Assembly (NCBI RefSeq): GCF_032595355.1
Contig: NZ_JASMWN010000001.1
Span: forward strand, 62,001-126,000
Direction of reading: 5' to 3'
Length of the DNA stretch: 64,000 nt
From: Sedimentitalea todarodis
GTDB taxonomy: Bacteria > Pseudomonadota > Alphaproteobacteria > Rhodobacterales > Rhodobacteraceae
Shown here: in pieces, positions 17,379 through 25,641 of the stretch
How positions within the stretch are numbered: the first letter of the stretch is position 1
How the letters are laid out: each line of letters starts with the position of its first letter
Made by a program: the position numbers and the translations under genes
Notes under the pieces: generated by a model
Seen by the model: the letters and a program-made list of their open reading frames with translations, nothing else
What the model was told of the DNA's origin: nothing
Databases searched by the model: none

Positions 17379-18068
17379 ATGCGATCCAACCTTGCATGGG
17401 GCACTGTTGTTGCCTGCACACTCGGAGCGGCGGGGCATGCGCAGGCACAGGATGACGGCGGCGTAAGCTATCTGTTTGGTGTTGATGTTGTTTCCAACTA
17501 CGTTTCAAACGGCGTTACCCAGTCGGATGGCAAACCGGCGATCCAGCCCTATTTCGAGATCGGTTTGAATGGGTTTTATGCGGGGACGTGGATGTCCAAT
17601 GTCGACTTTGGAGACAATGACGACTGGGAGATTGACCTCTACGTTGGTTACCGAAACCTGTTCGAGAACGATCTCTTCGTCGATGTTGGCTATGCGCGAT
17701 ACTTCTACGATCATAGCGGCGATTGCTGCGGTGAGGCAAAGCTGACGCTGGGCTATCCGCTTGCGGATCAGTTCGGCGTGACGGGCTATGTCGCGTATGA
17801 TCCGAAGTCAGAGAACTTTAACCGGAACATGACACTTGTTTATGAGCCGACCCCCGATCTCGGGATTGCAGCCATCTACGGCTACAGCGATTCCTATGCG
17901 CATGAGTATTGGAGCGTCGGAGCGTCCTTTAGCTTTGACGAGACATGGTCAGCCGGCCTCAAATACGAAGGCTCCGGATCCGGGGACGAGGGGTTCGTGT
18001 TTCGCATCTCGCTCGGCAACCTGCAAACCCCGCTGGTTCGCTTGCTGGGAGCGCCGTTCCAGCGCTAG
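17379..18068 (+). CDS. TorF-family putative porin (TIGR02001-like)
   Basis: A 229-residue protein with a signal peptide (to about residue 23, HAQAQ). The mature start VSNYVSNGVTQSDGKPAIQP and the segment FYAGTWMSNVDFGDNDDWEIDLYVGY are the signature of the TorF/TIGR02001 family of putative outer-membrane proteins. Strands continue through YARYFYDHSG and GYVAYDPKSENF. Two adjacent cysteines occur in GDCCGEAK. It ends in PFQR rather than a terminal Phe, unlike the two barrel genes near 2-4 kb. It probably forms an operon with the MscS gene (17 nt gap, AGCGAGAGGG ribosome site). Confidence 0.85.
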   Translation: MRSNLAWGTVVACTLGAAGHAQAQDDGGVSYLFGVDVVSNYVSNGVTQSDGKPAIQPYFEIGLNGFYAGTWMSNVDFGDNDDWEIDLYVGYRNLFENDLFVDVGYARYFYDHSGDCCGEAKLTLGYPLADQFGVTGYVAYDPKSENFNRNMTLVYEPTPDLGIAAIYGYSDSYAHEYWSVGASFSFDETWSAGLKYEGSGSGDEGFVFRISLGNLQTPLVRLLGAPFQR

Positions 18069-18083
18069 CCTGACTGTTGTCGT

Positions 18084-18449
18084 CTATGCGTGAGGCCGCG
18101 GCATCAGTCGCGCGGTCGTTGCCGAGACACAGGGCTTGCCAAGACGGTCGGTCAGAGAGGCAAAGCTGTGGCCAAGAAATGCGCAGGTACAGAGATCGAT
18201 ACCCGTTTCTTCGTTCACGAGGATGAGACGGTCGCCCTGAAACACAAGTGCAAAACCCTGATCAGCCAGTTCCCGGATCAGGCTGCTCCAATCCGCAGCG
18301 TTCCTGAATGTCGGGCTGAGGTGGCAGGACAGAGACACAGCAGTCTCGCAATCCAACGCGCTTTCGTCATGTCCGCGGTTGAATTCCGTCCAGAGGTTGG
18401 GGAGAGGCCGGTCGGTCCGGTTGAAACGTTCACTCATTACAATGCTCAT
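18084..18449 (-). CDS. Hypothetical cytoplasmic protein
   Basis: A 121-residue protein. I start at MSIVMSERFNRTDRP (18449), which has GGAAG 5 nt upstream; the extra four codons upstream lack this. No signal peptide or membrane segment. The middle part, WSSLIRELADQGFALVFQGDRLILVNEETGIDLCTC, looks like a compact alpha/beta fold. Three cysteines lie near the centre and C-terminus. No family recognised. The gene is monocistronic, convergent with the TorF gene, and has a 12-bp palindrome in its upstream region, so it may be individually regulated. Confidence 0.55.
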   Translation of the reverse strand: MSIVMSERFNRTDRPLPNLWTEFNRGHDESALDCETAVSLSCHLSPTFRNAADWSSLIRELADQGFALVFQGDRLILVNEETGIDLCTCAFLGHSFASLTDRLGKPCVSATTARLMPRPHA

Positions 18450-18486
18450 AATAACTTCCAATCGTTACGGTACAAACTGAACTAAA

Positions 18487-18498
18487 ACATGATCATGT
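18487..18498. promoter_or_regulatory. 12-bp perfect palindrome upstream of the hypothetical gene
   Basis: ACATGATCATGT is a perfect dyad 38 nt upstream of the start at 18449, inside an AT-rich 135 bp gap (18450-18584). The position suits an operator overlapping the promoter. No specific regulator is named; it does not match a full lux box. Confidence 0.35.
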
Positions 18499-18584
18499 TA
18501 CTACATGGATAAGAATCGGGCAAATTTTAGATGATCGCGTGAAACATTATTACGCGATTGTGATATCCGGGTCGGCTATTGTTC

Positions 18585-18923
18585 CTAATCCGGGCATCCA
18601 AACGGGACAAACGTGCTGGCCATGCCCTCGTTCATCGACAGGATGGTGAGGAGGTTCGCCAACTCGATTTCCTCGGGCGACACCGCGCAAACCCGCATGT
18701 CTGCGGGGCAACCCAAAGTTATGAAATTCTGATGTTTTTCCAGAAATTCTTCGCTGACGACCGACGTGTCAAAGGACGCTTGCACATCCTGCCACGCGGC
18801 ACTGTAGAGATCACATTTCTGGCGGGTCCAGTTGTCGGCAACTGCGTCCTGTCCGGCCACTCCGTCAGCCCATAGGGCAAGCAGGACGGCCATGGTCACA
18901 AGGCGGTGCAAGTCAGTCCGCAT
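18585..18923 (-). CDS. Small secreted protein appended to the ABC importer operon
   Basis: A 112-residue protein starting at MRTDLHRLVTMAVLLALWADGVAGQ, a signal peptide ending near residue 25. Its ATG lies inside the end of the permease gene (11 nt overlap), so it is translationally coupled to the importer. An alternative TTG start lies 9 nt further up. The mature protein has four cysteines (RQKCDL, LGCPADMRVCAV, FGCPD) in a mainly helical context, suggesting two disulfides. I recognise no family. The operon position suggests an accessory role with the transporter in the periplasm. Confidence 0.65.
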   Translation of the reverse strand: MRTDLHRLVTMAVLLALWADGVAGQDAVADNWTRQKCDLYSAAWQDVQASFDTSVVSEEFLEKHQNFITLGCPADMRVCAVSPEEIELANLLTILSMNEGMASTFVPFGCPD

Positions 18924-20067
18924 AGGGATCAAGCGAATCCCTCAACCCGTCGCCAAGGAAATTGAACGCCAGAACGATCACGATGATCGGCAACATGGGA
19001 ATCGCCGTCCAGGGATAGATTTCGATGCTCGCAAGGTTCTGGGCATCATTCAGCATGACCCCCCAACTCACCGCCGGAGCGCGCAGACCAAGGCCAAGGA
19101 AGGATAGCGCGGTTTCGCCAAGGATCATCGCCGGAATGGACAGCGTGGCCGACGCAATCAGATGCGAGGTGAAGTTCGGCAGCAGGTGTTTGCGGATCAC
19201 CCGTCCCGAGCTGGCGCCCATCATTTCGGCGGCCCTGACATATTCCTCTTCGCGCAGCGACAGGAACTTGGCCCGTACCGCGCGGGCAAGCCCCGGCCAG
19301 TCGAGAATGCCCAGGATGATCGATATGATGAAGAACACCGAGACCGGACCCCAGTTCGACGGCACCGCCGCCGACAGCGCCAGCCAGAGCGGCAGTTCCG
19401 GCAGCGATCGCAAGATTTCTATGACCCGGTTTATGACCCAGTCGATGCTGCCGCCGAAGTAGCCCGCGATGCTGCCAAAGCCGATGCCAAGGATAAAGGA
19501 CACGGAAATGCCGATCAGACCCACCGTCAGCGACAGTTGCGCGCCGTAGAGAATGCGCGAGAACACGTCGCGGCCCAGCCGGTCCGAGCCCCAGAGGAAC
19601 ACGGTCGCCCCGTCCGGTGCGCAGAACAGGTGCGTTTTTGACGGGATCAACCCGGCCAGCCTGTATTCGGATGCCTCGCAGAAGAACTCCAGCGGCAGCG
19701 GGCGTGTCGTATCAGTCACGAATTTCCATTGGAAGGTCTCGAGATCGGCCTCTGCCACCGTCGGGTAGACGTAGGGACCGATGTACTCGCCCTCGTGGAA
19801 CCAGTTGACCGATTGCGGCGGGGCATAGAGGAAATCGGAATTGCGCTCGTTCGGGGTGTAGGGCGCGATGAAGCCCGCCACCGGCAGCATCAGATAGCAG
19901 ATCAGCAGGAAGATGCCCGACACGAGGCCCAGCTTGTGTTTGCGGAACTTGCGCCAGACCAGCAGCCATGCCGGGGCGTCGAGATCCTTGCGCTCGAGCT
20001 CCTGTATGTTGGCGACGGGGTCGAACGGTTCATCATCGACATATCGGCCATCGGGCAACTGGGTCAT
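18913..20067 (-). CDS. ABC importer permease, OppC/DppC/YejE type
   Basis: A 384-residue inner-membrane permease of the peptide/opine/nickel importer family. One TM helix (KLGLVSGIFLLICYLMLPVAGFI) is followed by an unusually long periplasmic insertion of about 100 residues containing two cysteines, then the conserved WGSDRLGRDVFSRILYGAQLSL and five more TM helices. The ATPase-coupling loop reads EEEYVRAAEMMGASSGRVIRKHLLPN. The insertion is reminiscent of YejE-like permeases. Its start overlaps the partner permease by 4 nt. Confidence 0.9.
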   Translation of the reverse strand: MTQLPDGRYVDDEPFDPVANIQELERKDLDAPAWLLVWRKFRKHKLGLVSGIFLLICYLMLPVAGFIAPYTPNERNSDFLYAPPQSVNWFHEGEYIGPYVYPTVAEADLETFQWKFVTDTTRPLPLEFFCEASEYRLAGLIPSKTHLFCAPDGATVFLWGSDRLGRDVFSRILYGAQLSLTVGLIGISVSFILGIGFGSIAGYFGGSIDWVINRVIEILRSLPELPLWLALSAAVPSNWGPVSVFFIISIILGILDWPGLARAVRAKFLSLREEEYVRAAEMMGASSGRVIRKHLLPNFTSHLIASATLSIPAMILGETALSFLGLGLRAPAVSWGVMLNDAQNLASIEIYPWTAIPMLPIIVIVLAFNFLGDGLRDSLDPYAD

Positions 20068-21092
20068 GCTTCGCGCCCCTCGTACCGGATACGCGGATCA
20101 AGCAGCACCAGCATCACATCCGAGATCATCGTGCCAATCAGCGTCAAGAGCGCCACGAACATCAGGACGAACCCTGCGAGAAACTGATCCTGCGTCTTGA
20201 GCGCGGTCAGCAGTGTCGGCCCGATCGTCTGAAGGCCAAGCACCACCGACACCAGAACCGAACCGGAAATCATCGACGGCAGAAGGTTGCCGATATCGGC
20301 GACGAACGGGTTGAAGGCCATGCGCAGCGGGTACTTCGTCAGCATGCGCGGCGGACTCATTCCCTTGGCGATGGCGGTTTCCACATAGGGTTTGCCCAGT
20401 TCGTCCAACAAGTTGGCGCGCAGCCGCTGCATCATCGCCGCAGCCCCGGACGTTCCGATCACGAAGGTCGGGACGATCAGGTGTATCAGGATGGATTTAA
20501 CCTTGTCCCAGGTCATTGGCTGACCTTCAAAAACCGGGTCCATCAGGCCGCCGATGGGCAGGTCAAAGTACTTGTGACCGTAGTAGAACATGATCAGCGC
20601 CAAGAGAAAGTTAGGGGTGGCGAGGCCCAGATAGCCGACAAAGGCCGATGTGTAGTCGACCCAGGTCTTGGACTTCGCCGCGGCCAGAACGCCAAGCGGC
20701 AAGGCGATCAGGTAAACGAACAGCACCGCCGCGAGGTTGACCAGCACGGTCAGCCAGAGGCTCTCGCCGACGATATCGGCAACCGGGCGGTCAAATTCAA
20801 AAGACCAACCGAAATCGCCCTGAACCAGCCCGGAGAACCCATTGGGTCCGGGAATGAAGCCGATCCAGATCAGGTATTGCTGGTAGAGCGGCCGGTCCAA
20901 TGCGTATTCCTTGCGCAGGAATTCGGCCTTGTCGATGCCTGCGGACTGGCCGGTGGCGCGCAATTCGGCAATCTGGTTGGACAAGTAGTCGCCGGGGGGC
21001 AGGTTGATGATCAGAAACACCAGCGCCGACACCACCAGAAGCGTCAGCAGCATTGTGGCAAAGCGATAGAGCGCGTAGCGCAGAATGCTCAT
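20064..21092 (-). CDS. ABC importer permease, OppB/DppB type
   Basis: A 342-residue permease. I start at the ATG at 21092, which shares one base with the TGA of the binding-protein gene (TGATG); a TTG one codon earlier is also possible. Typical family features are the N-terminal TM helix (RFATMLLTLLVVSALVFLI), LPPGDYLSNQ, LALDRPLYQQYLIW-like spacing (YALDRPLYQQYLIWI), and the coupling loop PYVETAIAKGMSPPRMLTKYPLRMA. It partners the 18913-20067 permease. Confidence 0.9.
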   Translation of the reverse strand: MSILRYALYRFATMLLTLLVVSALVFLIINLPPGDYLSNQIAELRATGQSAGIDKAEFLRKEYALDRPLYQQYLIWIGFIPGPNGFSGLVQGDFGWSFEFDRPVADIVGESLWLTVLVNLAAVLFVYLIALPLGVLAAAKSKTWVDYTSAFVGYLGLATPNFLLALIMFYYGHKYFDLPIGGLMDPVFEGQPMTWDKVKSILIHLIVPTFVIGTSGAAAMMQRLRANLLDELGKPYVETAIAKGMSPPRMLTKYPLRMAFNPFVADIGNLLPSMISGSVLVSVVLGLQTIGPTLLTALKTQDQFLAGFVLMFVALLTLIGTMISDVMLVLLDPRIRYEGREA

Positions 21093-23020
21093 CAATCGGT
21101 CCCGTCAGGGGCAAAATAGAACTCGTCAGGCCGGTGAATGCCGAAATGCGCGCCCGGATCCCAGGCCCAAAGCGCCTTTTCCGGAACGTTGCGTAGCCGC
21201 TTGTTGACCACCACGGGCTGCGGTGCTTCGGAAAGCGTGCCGATGGCAAACACATTGTCGGCGTGGATTTTCAGCATCTCGACCCAGGCCGCGCTGCGTT
21301 CTTCGTCGTTGGTGGCAAGCTCCCAGTCATGGAGCAGTTCCATCAGGCGTATCGTGGGTTCCATGTCGGGCGCTTCGCCGGCCTCGTGATTGGTCTGATA
21401 GTATTGACCCCATTTCGGCCAGGCGAAAAACACCTGATCTGTGGGCGCGAGATAGGCAGGCGACGTATAGGGCCGCGGGATGCCATTGTCCCATCCGTAC
21501 CAGACCGACGCCATCGTCTCGCCGGAATAGACGCGGTTGCGCAGAATATCCCGATCCAACGGTCGCATGATCAGCTTGACCCCGATGTCGCGCCAGTCAT
21601 CGGTGATGATTTGCAAGGCGTTTTCAACCTCTTGGCGTTCGCCTGCGGTTTCGATCACGATTTCCATCTGCCGGCCATCCGGCAAGAGCCGGATGCCATC
21701 GCCCCCACGCTGATCCAACCCGGCCTCGTCGAGCAGCGCATTGGCCGCCTCGGGATCATGGGCGGCCCATGCGTCGCGGTTTTCCTGCGTGAAGAACGGA
21801 CTGGCGGGCAGCACGCTCATCGCGCCGGGTTTGGCCAGGCCGAAGTAGAGCGCCTTGTTGATCGTGTCGCGGTCAATCGCCAGCGACAGGGCCCGGCGTA
21901 CGTTCACGTTGCGCAGCACGTCGCGCCAGGCAGGATCGTTATAGTTCAGGTCGAGATAGATCGCGATCTGCGACGCTACGGCATTGCCCCAAAGCAACGT
22001 GCGGTAATTGCCGCCATCGGCCTCGCCCTTGCGCAGGATCGAAATGTCGCGAAAGTCGAGGCCGCGCGCCTGAAGGTCGGTCTCTCCGGCATTGGCTTTG
22101 GCCGCAATCAGACCCGGGCTGACAATTTCCATTTCGACGACGTCAATGTAGGGAAGCTGTATCCCGTTCGGGTCAATGCGGTGGTAATACGGGTTTCGGA
22201 CAAACAGATGGCGGATTTTCTTGCCCGAGCTCGAGTTTATCCAGGGCTGTAGTGTTGGCAATTCGTGATTGTCGAACTGGTACATGTTGTCCAGCTTGTT
22301 GTGCAGCGACGCCCAACTGCGGGCGCGGACATCATCGATCGCCTCGGCGAGAGCTTCGGGATCGGCATAGTCACCGTGATACTGTTTCAGAAAATGCGCC
22401 GGGCGAAAAATGAAAGGCGGACGGGCCTGTGCCAGATTGGCGAGGAAACTCGGGTTCGGGCGCTCCCATTCAAAGACGATGGTCGTCTCGTCAGGAAAGG
22501 TGACGGTGGGCAGTTCGCCTTCGATGCGCAGGAAATCGGGCGGTCCCGACGGACTGAGCATTTCGTTATTGGCGACATCATTCCACCAGTACTCAAAATC
22601 AGCCGAGGTAAACGGCGCGCCGTCGGACCATTTGTGGCCCGGACGCAGGCGCAGGGTAAAGACCCTGTCGTCTTCGACGTCGTAGGACAGCAGCAGATCC
22701 GGTTGCAGTTGATAGTTCGCATCATAGCCGACCAGCCGCGAATAGCCGTAAACGACCATCTGGCGGATGTCCTTGCTGCGGCTGACGAGGGTCTTGAGCG
22801 TGCCACCCTGAATGCCCGGCGTTCGTCCGCGACTCTCCAGATCGACGATGAGCGGCTCTGACGGGAGGCGCTCGGCAATGGGCGGCAGATCGCCACGATC
22901 AACCTCAGCGGACCAGAAGGTGCTTTCGACCAGATCGGGAAGGGCTGGTGCGGCCAACACCGGCGCGGCCAACAGTGAAATCGCAGCCCCCAGCAAAAAG
23001 CGACGAGTTGAGTCAAACAT
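21092..23020 (-). CDS. ABC importer periplasmic solute-binding protein (SBP family 5)
   Basis: A 642-residue extracytoplasmic binding protein. The N-terminus MFDSTRRFLLGAAISLLAAPVLA is a signal peptide; its T-R-R-x-L-L arrangement could route it through Tat. Family-5 features are LRPGHKWSDGAPFTSADFEYWW, VRRALSLAIDRDTINKALYFG and WYGWDNGIPRPYTSPAYLAP. It is about 100 residues longer than OppA/DppA, and this size class includes binders of oligosaccharides as well as peptides, so I leave the ligand open. It overlaps the ATPase gene by 8 nt and the OppB-type gene by 1 nt. Confidence 0.9.
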   Translation of the reverse strand: MFDSTRRFLLGAAISLLAAPVLAAPALPDLVESTFWSAEVDRGDLPPIAERLPSEPLIVDLESRGRTPGIQGGTLKTLVSRSKDIRQMVVYGYSRLVGYDANYQLQPDLLLSYDVEDDRVFTLRLRPGHKWSDGAPFTSADFEYWWNDVANNEMLSPSGPPDFLRIEGELPTVTFPDETTIVFEWERPNPSFLANLAQARPPFIFRPAHFLKQYHGDYADPEALAEAIDDVRARSWASLHNKLDNMYQFDNHELPTLQPWINSSSGKKIRHLFVRNPYYHRIDPNGIQLPYIDVVEMEIVSPGLIAAKANAGETDLQARGLDFRDISILRKGEADGGNYRTLLWGNAVASQIAIYLDLNYNDPAWRDVLRNVNVRRALSLAIDRDTINKALYFGLAKPGAMSVLPASPFFTQENRDAWAAHDPEAANALLDEAGLDQRGGDGIRLLPDGRQMEIVIETAGERQEVENALQIITDDWRDIGVKLIMRPLDRDILRNRVYSGETMASVWYGWDNGIPRPYTSPAYLAPTDQVFFAWPKWGQYYQTNHEAGEAPDMEPTIRLMELLHDWELATNDEERSAAWVEMLKIHADNVFAIGTLSEAPQPVVVNKRLRNVPEKALWAWDPGAHFGIHRPDEFYFAPDGTD

Positions 23021-24785
23021 GACAACGTACCTTGTGACCGGGTTCCATTTGCGTGAGCGAAGGTATCATGGTGTTCGAAAAACGAAAGGCCTCGGGCCAT
23101 GACTCCGGCGAGCCGGCCCCTTGCGCCACGAGCTTGAGATTGATCGGCCGGTCTATGTCTGGTTCCGGCTGGGCCGCGATCAACGCTTTGGTATAGGGAT
23201 GCTGCGGATTGTAGAACAGCGTCTCTGGCGGCGCCTGTTCCACCACCAGCCCCTGTCGCATGACGGCGACTTCGTCCGCGATCCGGGCGACCACCGCGAG
23301 ATCATGGCTGATGAACAGATAGGACAGGTTCATCTTGTCACGAATATCCTCCAGCAACGTCAGGATCTGTTCCTGAACGCTCACGTCAAGCGCGCTGGTC
23401 GGTTCGTCGCATACGAGCAAGGCCGGGTCGAGCATCATCGCCCGCGCAATCGAAAGCCGTTGCCGCTGGCCGCCCGAGAAAGCATGCGGATAGCGTTGCA
23501 GCATGTCGGGGTTCATCCCGACCGCGCGCAACCGCTCTTCCGCCATATCGCGACGCTCAGATCGAGTTCCGATGTTGTGAATGTCCATCGGTTCGGTCAG
23601 GGCATCGAGAATGCGCATACGCGGGCTGAGTGAGGAATAGGGGTCCTGAAACACCATCTGCGCCTGTTTCTGGAACGCGACCCGTGCGGCCCTGTCCATC
23701 TTGTGAACGGCGATTGGCGCACTGTCGGGGCCGGCCCGAAACAGCACCTCGCCGCCCTCGTCGGGCGGTTCCGCCCCAAGCGCAATCCGAGCGGCGGTGG
23801 TTTTGCCTGATCCGCTTTCCCCGACAATCGCCAGAGTCTTGCCCCGCGGCAGGTTCAGATCAACCCCGCGGCAGGCATGGATCAGCAGGTCGGGTTTCCA
23901 CATCGACTGGCTGCGCATTGTATAGGTTTTGGAAACAGAGTTCAGTTGTAGGATCAGATCGCCCTGCTCAAGCGGCGGCGCCAGTTTGGGTTCGCCCGGA
24001 ATCATCGGCGCCGCGTCAAACAGCTGTTGCGTATAGGGATGAGCCGGGGCGCCCAGCAGGGCTACTGCAGAGCCGGATTCCATCACCCGGCCCTTGTTCA
24101 TCACGACGACCTGTTCGGCCATGTTGGCGACAACGCCCAGATCATGGGTCACCAGGATCATCGCCATGCCCATTTCCGCCTGAAGCTCTTTCATCAGGCC
24201 AAGCACCTGTGCCTGTGTCGTCACGTCAAGCGCCGTGGTCGGTTCATCCGCGATCAGCAGATCCGGCTGGCAGACCATGGCCATTGCAATCATCGCCCGC
24301 TGGCGCATGCCGCCGGACATTTCGAACGGATAGGAGTCATAGGCGCGTTCCGGATCGGGAAATCCCACCCTTTCGAATTTTTCGAGCACGATACGTCGGG
24401 CCGCGCTTTCGCTGATGCTGTTGTGCAGCCAGAGAACTTCGCTGACCTGATTGCCGATCTTGTGCAACGGAGACAACGAGCGCATCGGTTCCTGAAAGAT
24501 CATCGACACCGCATCACCACGAATGTCGCGCATCTTGCGCTCTTTCAGACTGGTCAGTTCCAGCCCGCCGCTGCGCCCGTTCAAAGTGATCTGGCCGCTG
24601 CGGATCTGGGCGATACGGGGCAGAATGCGGAGGATGGCGCGGCAGGTCACGGTCTTGCCCGATCCCGATTCTCCGACAAGGGCCAACGTCTGACCGGGCA
24701 TCACGTCAAAGCTGACATTCTTGACGACATCCGGCCCGTTGCCAAAGCCAATGCTGAGATCCTTGACCGACAAGAGCGGCGTCAT
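23013..24785 (-). CDS. ABC importer ATPase with two fused nucleotide-binding domains
   Basis: A 590-residue ATPase combining OppD- and OppF-like halves. Domain 1 (residues 1 to about 260): Walker A GESGSGKT, signature MSGGMRQRAM, Walker B LLIADEPTTALD. Domain 2 (about 285-590): GESGSGKT, FSGGQRQRLSIARAM, LLVCDEPTSALD. Both Walker Glu residues and switch histidines (THDLG, SHDLA) are intact, so both sites should hydrolyse ATP. This is the YejF/GsiA-like arrangement. It is the first gene of the operon, with 208 bp upstream before the divergent methyltransferase gene. Confidence 0.94.
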   Translation of the reverse strand: MTPLLSVKDLSIGFGNGPDVVKNVSFDVMPGQTLALVGESGSGKTVTCRAILRILPRIAQIRSGQITLNGRSGGLELTSLKERKMRDIRGDAVSMIFQEPMRSLSPLHKIGNQVSEVLWLHNSISESAARRIVLEKFERVGFPDPERAYDSYPFEMSGGMRQRAMIAMAMVCQPDLLIADEPTTALDVTTQAQVLGLMKELQAEMGMAMILVTHDLGVVANMAEQVVVMNKGRVMESGSAVALLGAPAHPYTQQLFDAAPMIPGEPKLAPPLEQGDLILQLNSVSKTYTMRSQSMWKPDLLIHACRGVDLNLPRGKTLAIVGESGSGKTTAARIALGAEPPDEGGEVLFRAGPDSAPIAVHKMDRAARVAFQKQAQMVFQDPYSSLSPRMRILDALTEPMDIHNIGTRSERRDMAEERLRAVGMNPDMLQRYPHAFSGGQRQRLSIARAMMLDPALLVCDEPTSALDVSVQEQILTLLEDIRDKMNLSYLFISHDLAVVARIADEVAVMRQGLVVEQAPPETLFYNPQHPYTKALIAAQPEPDIDRPINLKLVAQGAGSPESWPEAFRFSNTMIPSLTQMEPGHKVRCHV

Positions 24786-24993
24786 TCAGGCGTTTCCGTC
24801 TGGCTGTATCTGAACCGCATTATGTCCCTGTAAACCTCAACTCTGCTCCCAAGCTACTTTCACTTGGTGGAGTGTCAGTAGTCAAACATGAATTTCCCTC
24901 AAGACACCAGAGCGCGGGAAATCGCGGGCCGGGTCTACACATTGACGCTGTTCTTTGTCATGAGGGCAACAGCCGGATCAAAGAGGACATCCC

Positions 24994-25491
24994 ATGACCA
25001 GCCGCCTGGACCTTTTCATCGACCGTATGGTGTCGCAACGCGCATGCCTTGACTTTGCGATCGCGGAAACCGCCGTGATGCAGGGACCGGTGTTCGAACT
25101 GGGTCTCGGCAACGGGCGGACCTATCATCACATGCGCAACCGCATTCGGTCACGGAATATTTACGTCTTTGAGCGCGCGGTGGCATCGCACCCGGACAGC
25201 ACGCCGCCGGAAGAATTCACGATTCTCGGTGATGTGAACGCGACATTGCCCGAAACGTTGTCCCGGATGGGCGCGGTCGCAAGCCTGATCCATGCCGACC
25301 TGGGCGGGCATAATCGGGAAAAGAACGATATCTTCGCGCGCAAGGTTTCGCCGCTGATCGAGCCGCTGCTCGCACCGGGCGGCATGATGGTGTCCAGCGA
25401 CAGAATGTACTTTGCCGACCTTGCCGAGGTTCCGTTGCCCGAAGGTGCGGTGCCGGAACGTTGCTTTGTCTATCAGAAACCGCACGGCTGA
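24994..25491 (+). CDS. Small SAM-dependent methyltransferase, paralogue of 8178-8654
   Basis: A 165-residue class I methyltransferase. It shares SRLD, LGLGNGRTY, the HP-x-x-TPP segment, an AD-G strand-4 region and the GG-x-x-VS strand-6 region with the last gene of the glycan operon. Motif I reads ELGLGNGRTYHHM at about 35-47. The ATG at 24994 follows AAGAGGACATCCC. It stands alone, divergent from the ABC ATPase gene and 150 nt before the MaoC-PTA gene. Substrate unknown. Confidence 0.8.
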   Translation: MTSRLDLFIDRMVSQRACLDFAIAETAVMQGPVFELGLGNGRTYHHMRNRIRSRNIYVFERAVASHPDSTPPEEFTILGDVNATLPETLSRMGAVASLIHADLGGHNREKNDIFARKVSPLIEPLLAPGGMMVSSDRMYFADLAEVPLPEGAVPERCFVYQKPHG

Positions 25492-25641
25492 AGCTGGACC
25501 AGTCTGAGTTCCGATCCAGGGTCGTTGTGATGCTACAGAATGCGGCTGAAATGGTCTTGCCGGCTGGTGCTTGCCGCCAGGAGTGGCCTTGCGCGTTCAA
25601 ACCCGCTAGGCCTTGGTAAAGCCAGTTCTTGCGGGGGGCTC

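Noticed and set aside
18487..18498. lux-box quorum-sensing site
   Set aside because: The palindrome is only 12 bp and lacks the CTG/CAG outer bases and spacing of a lux box.
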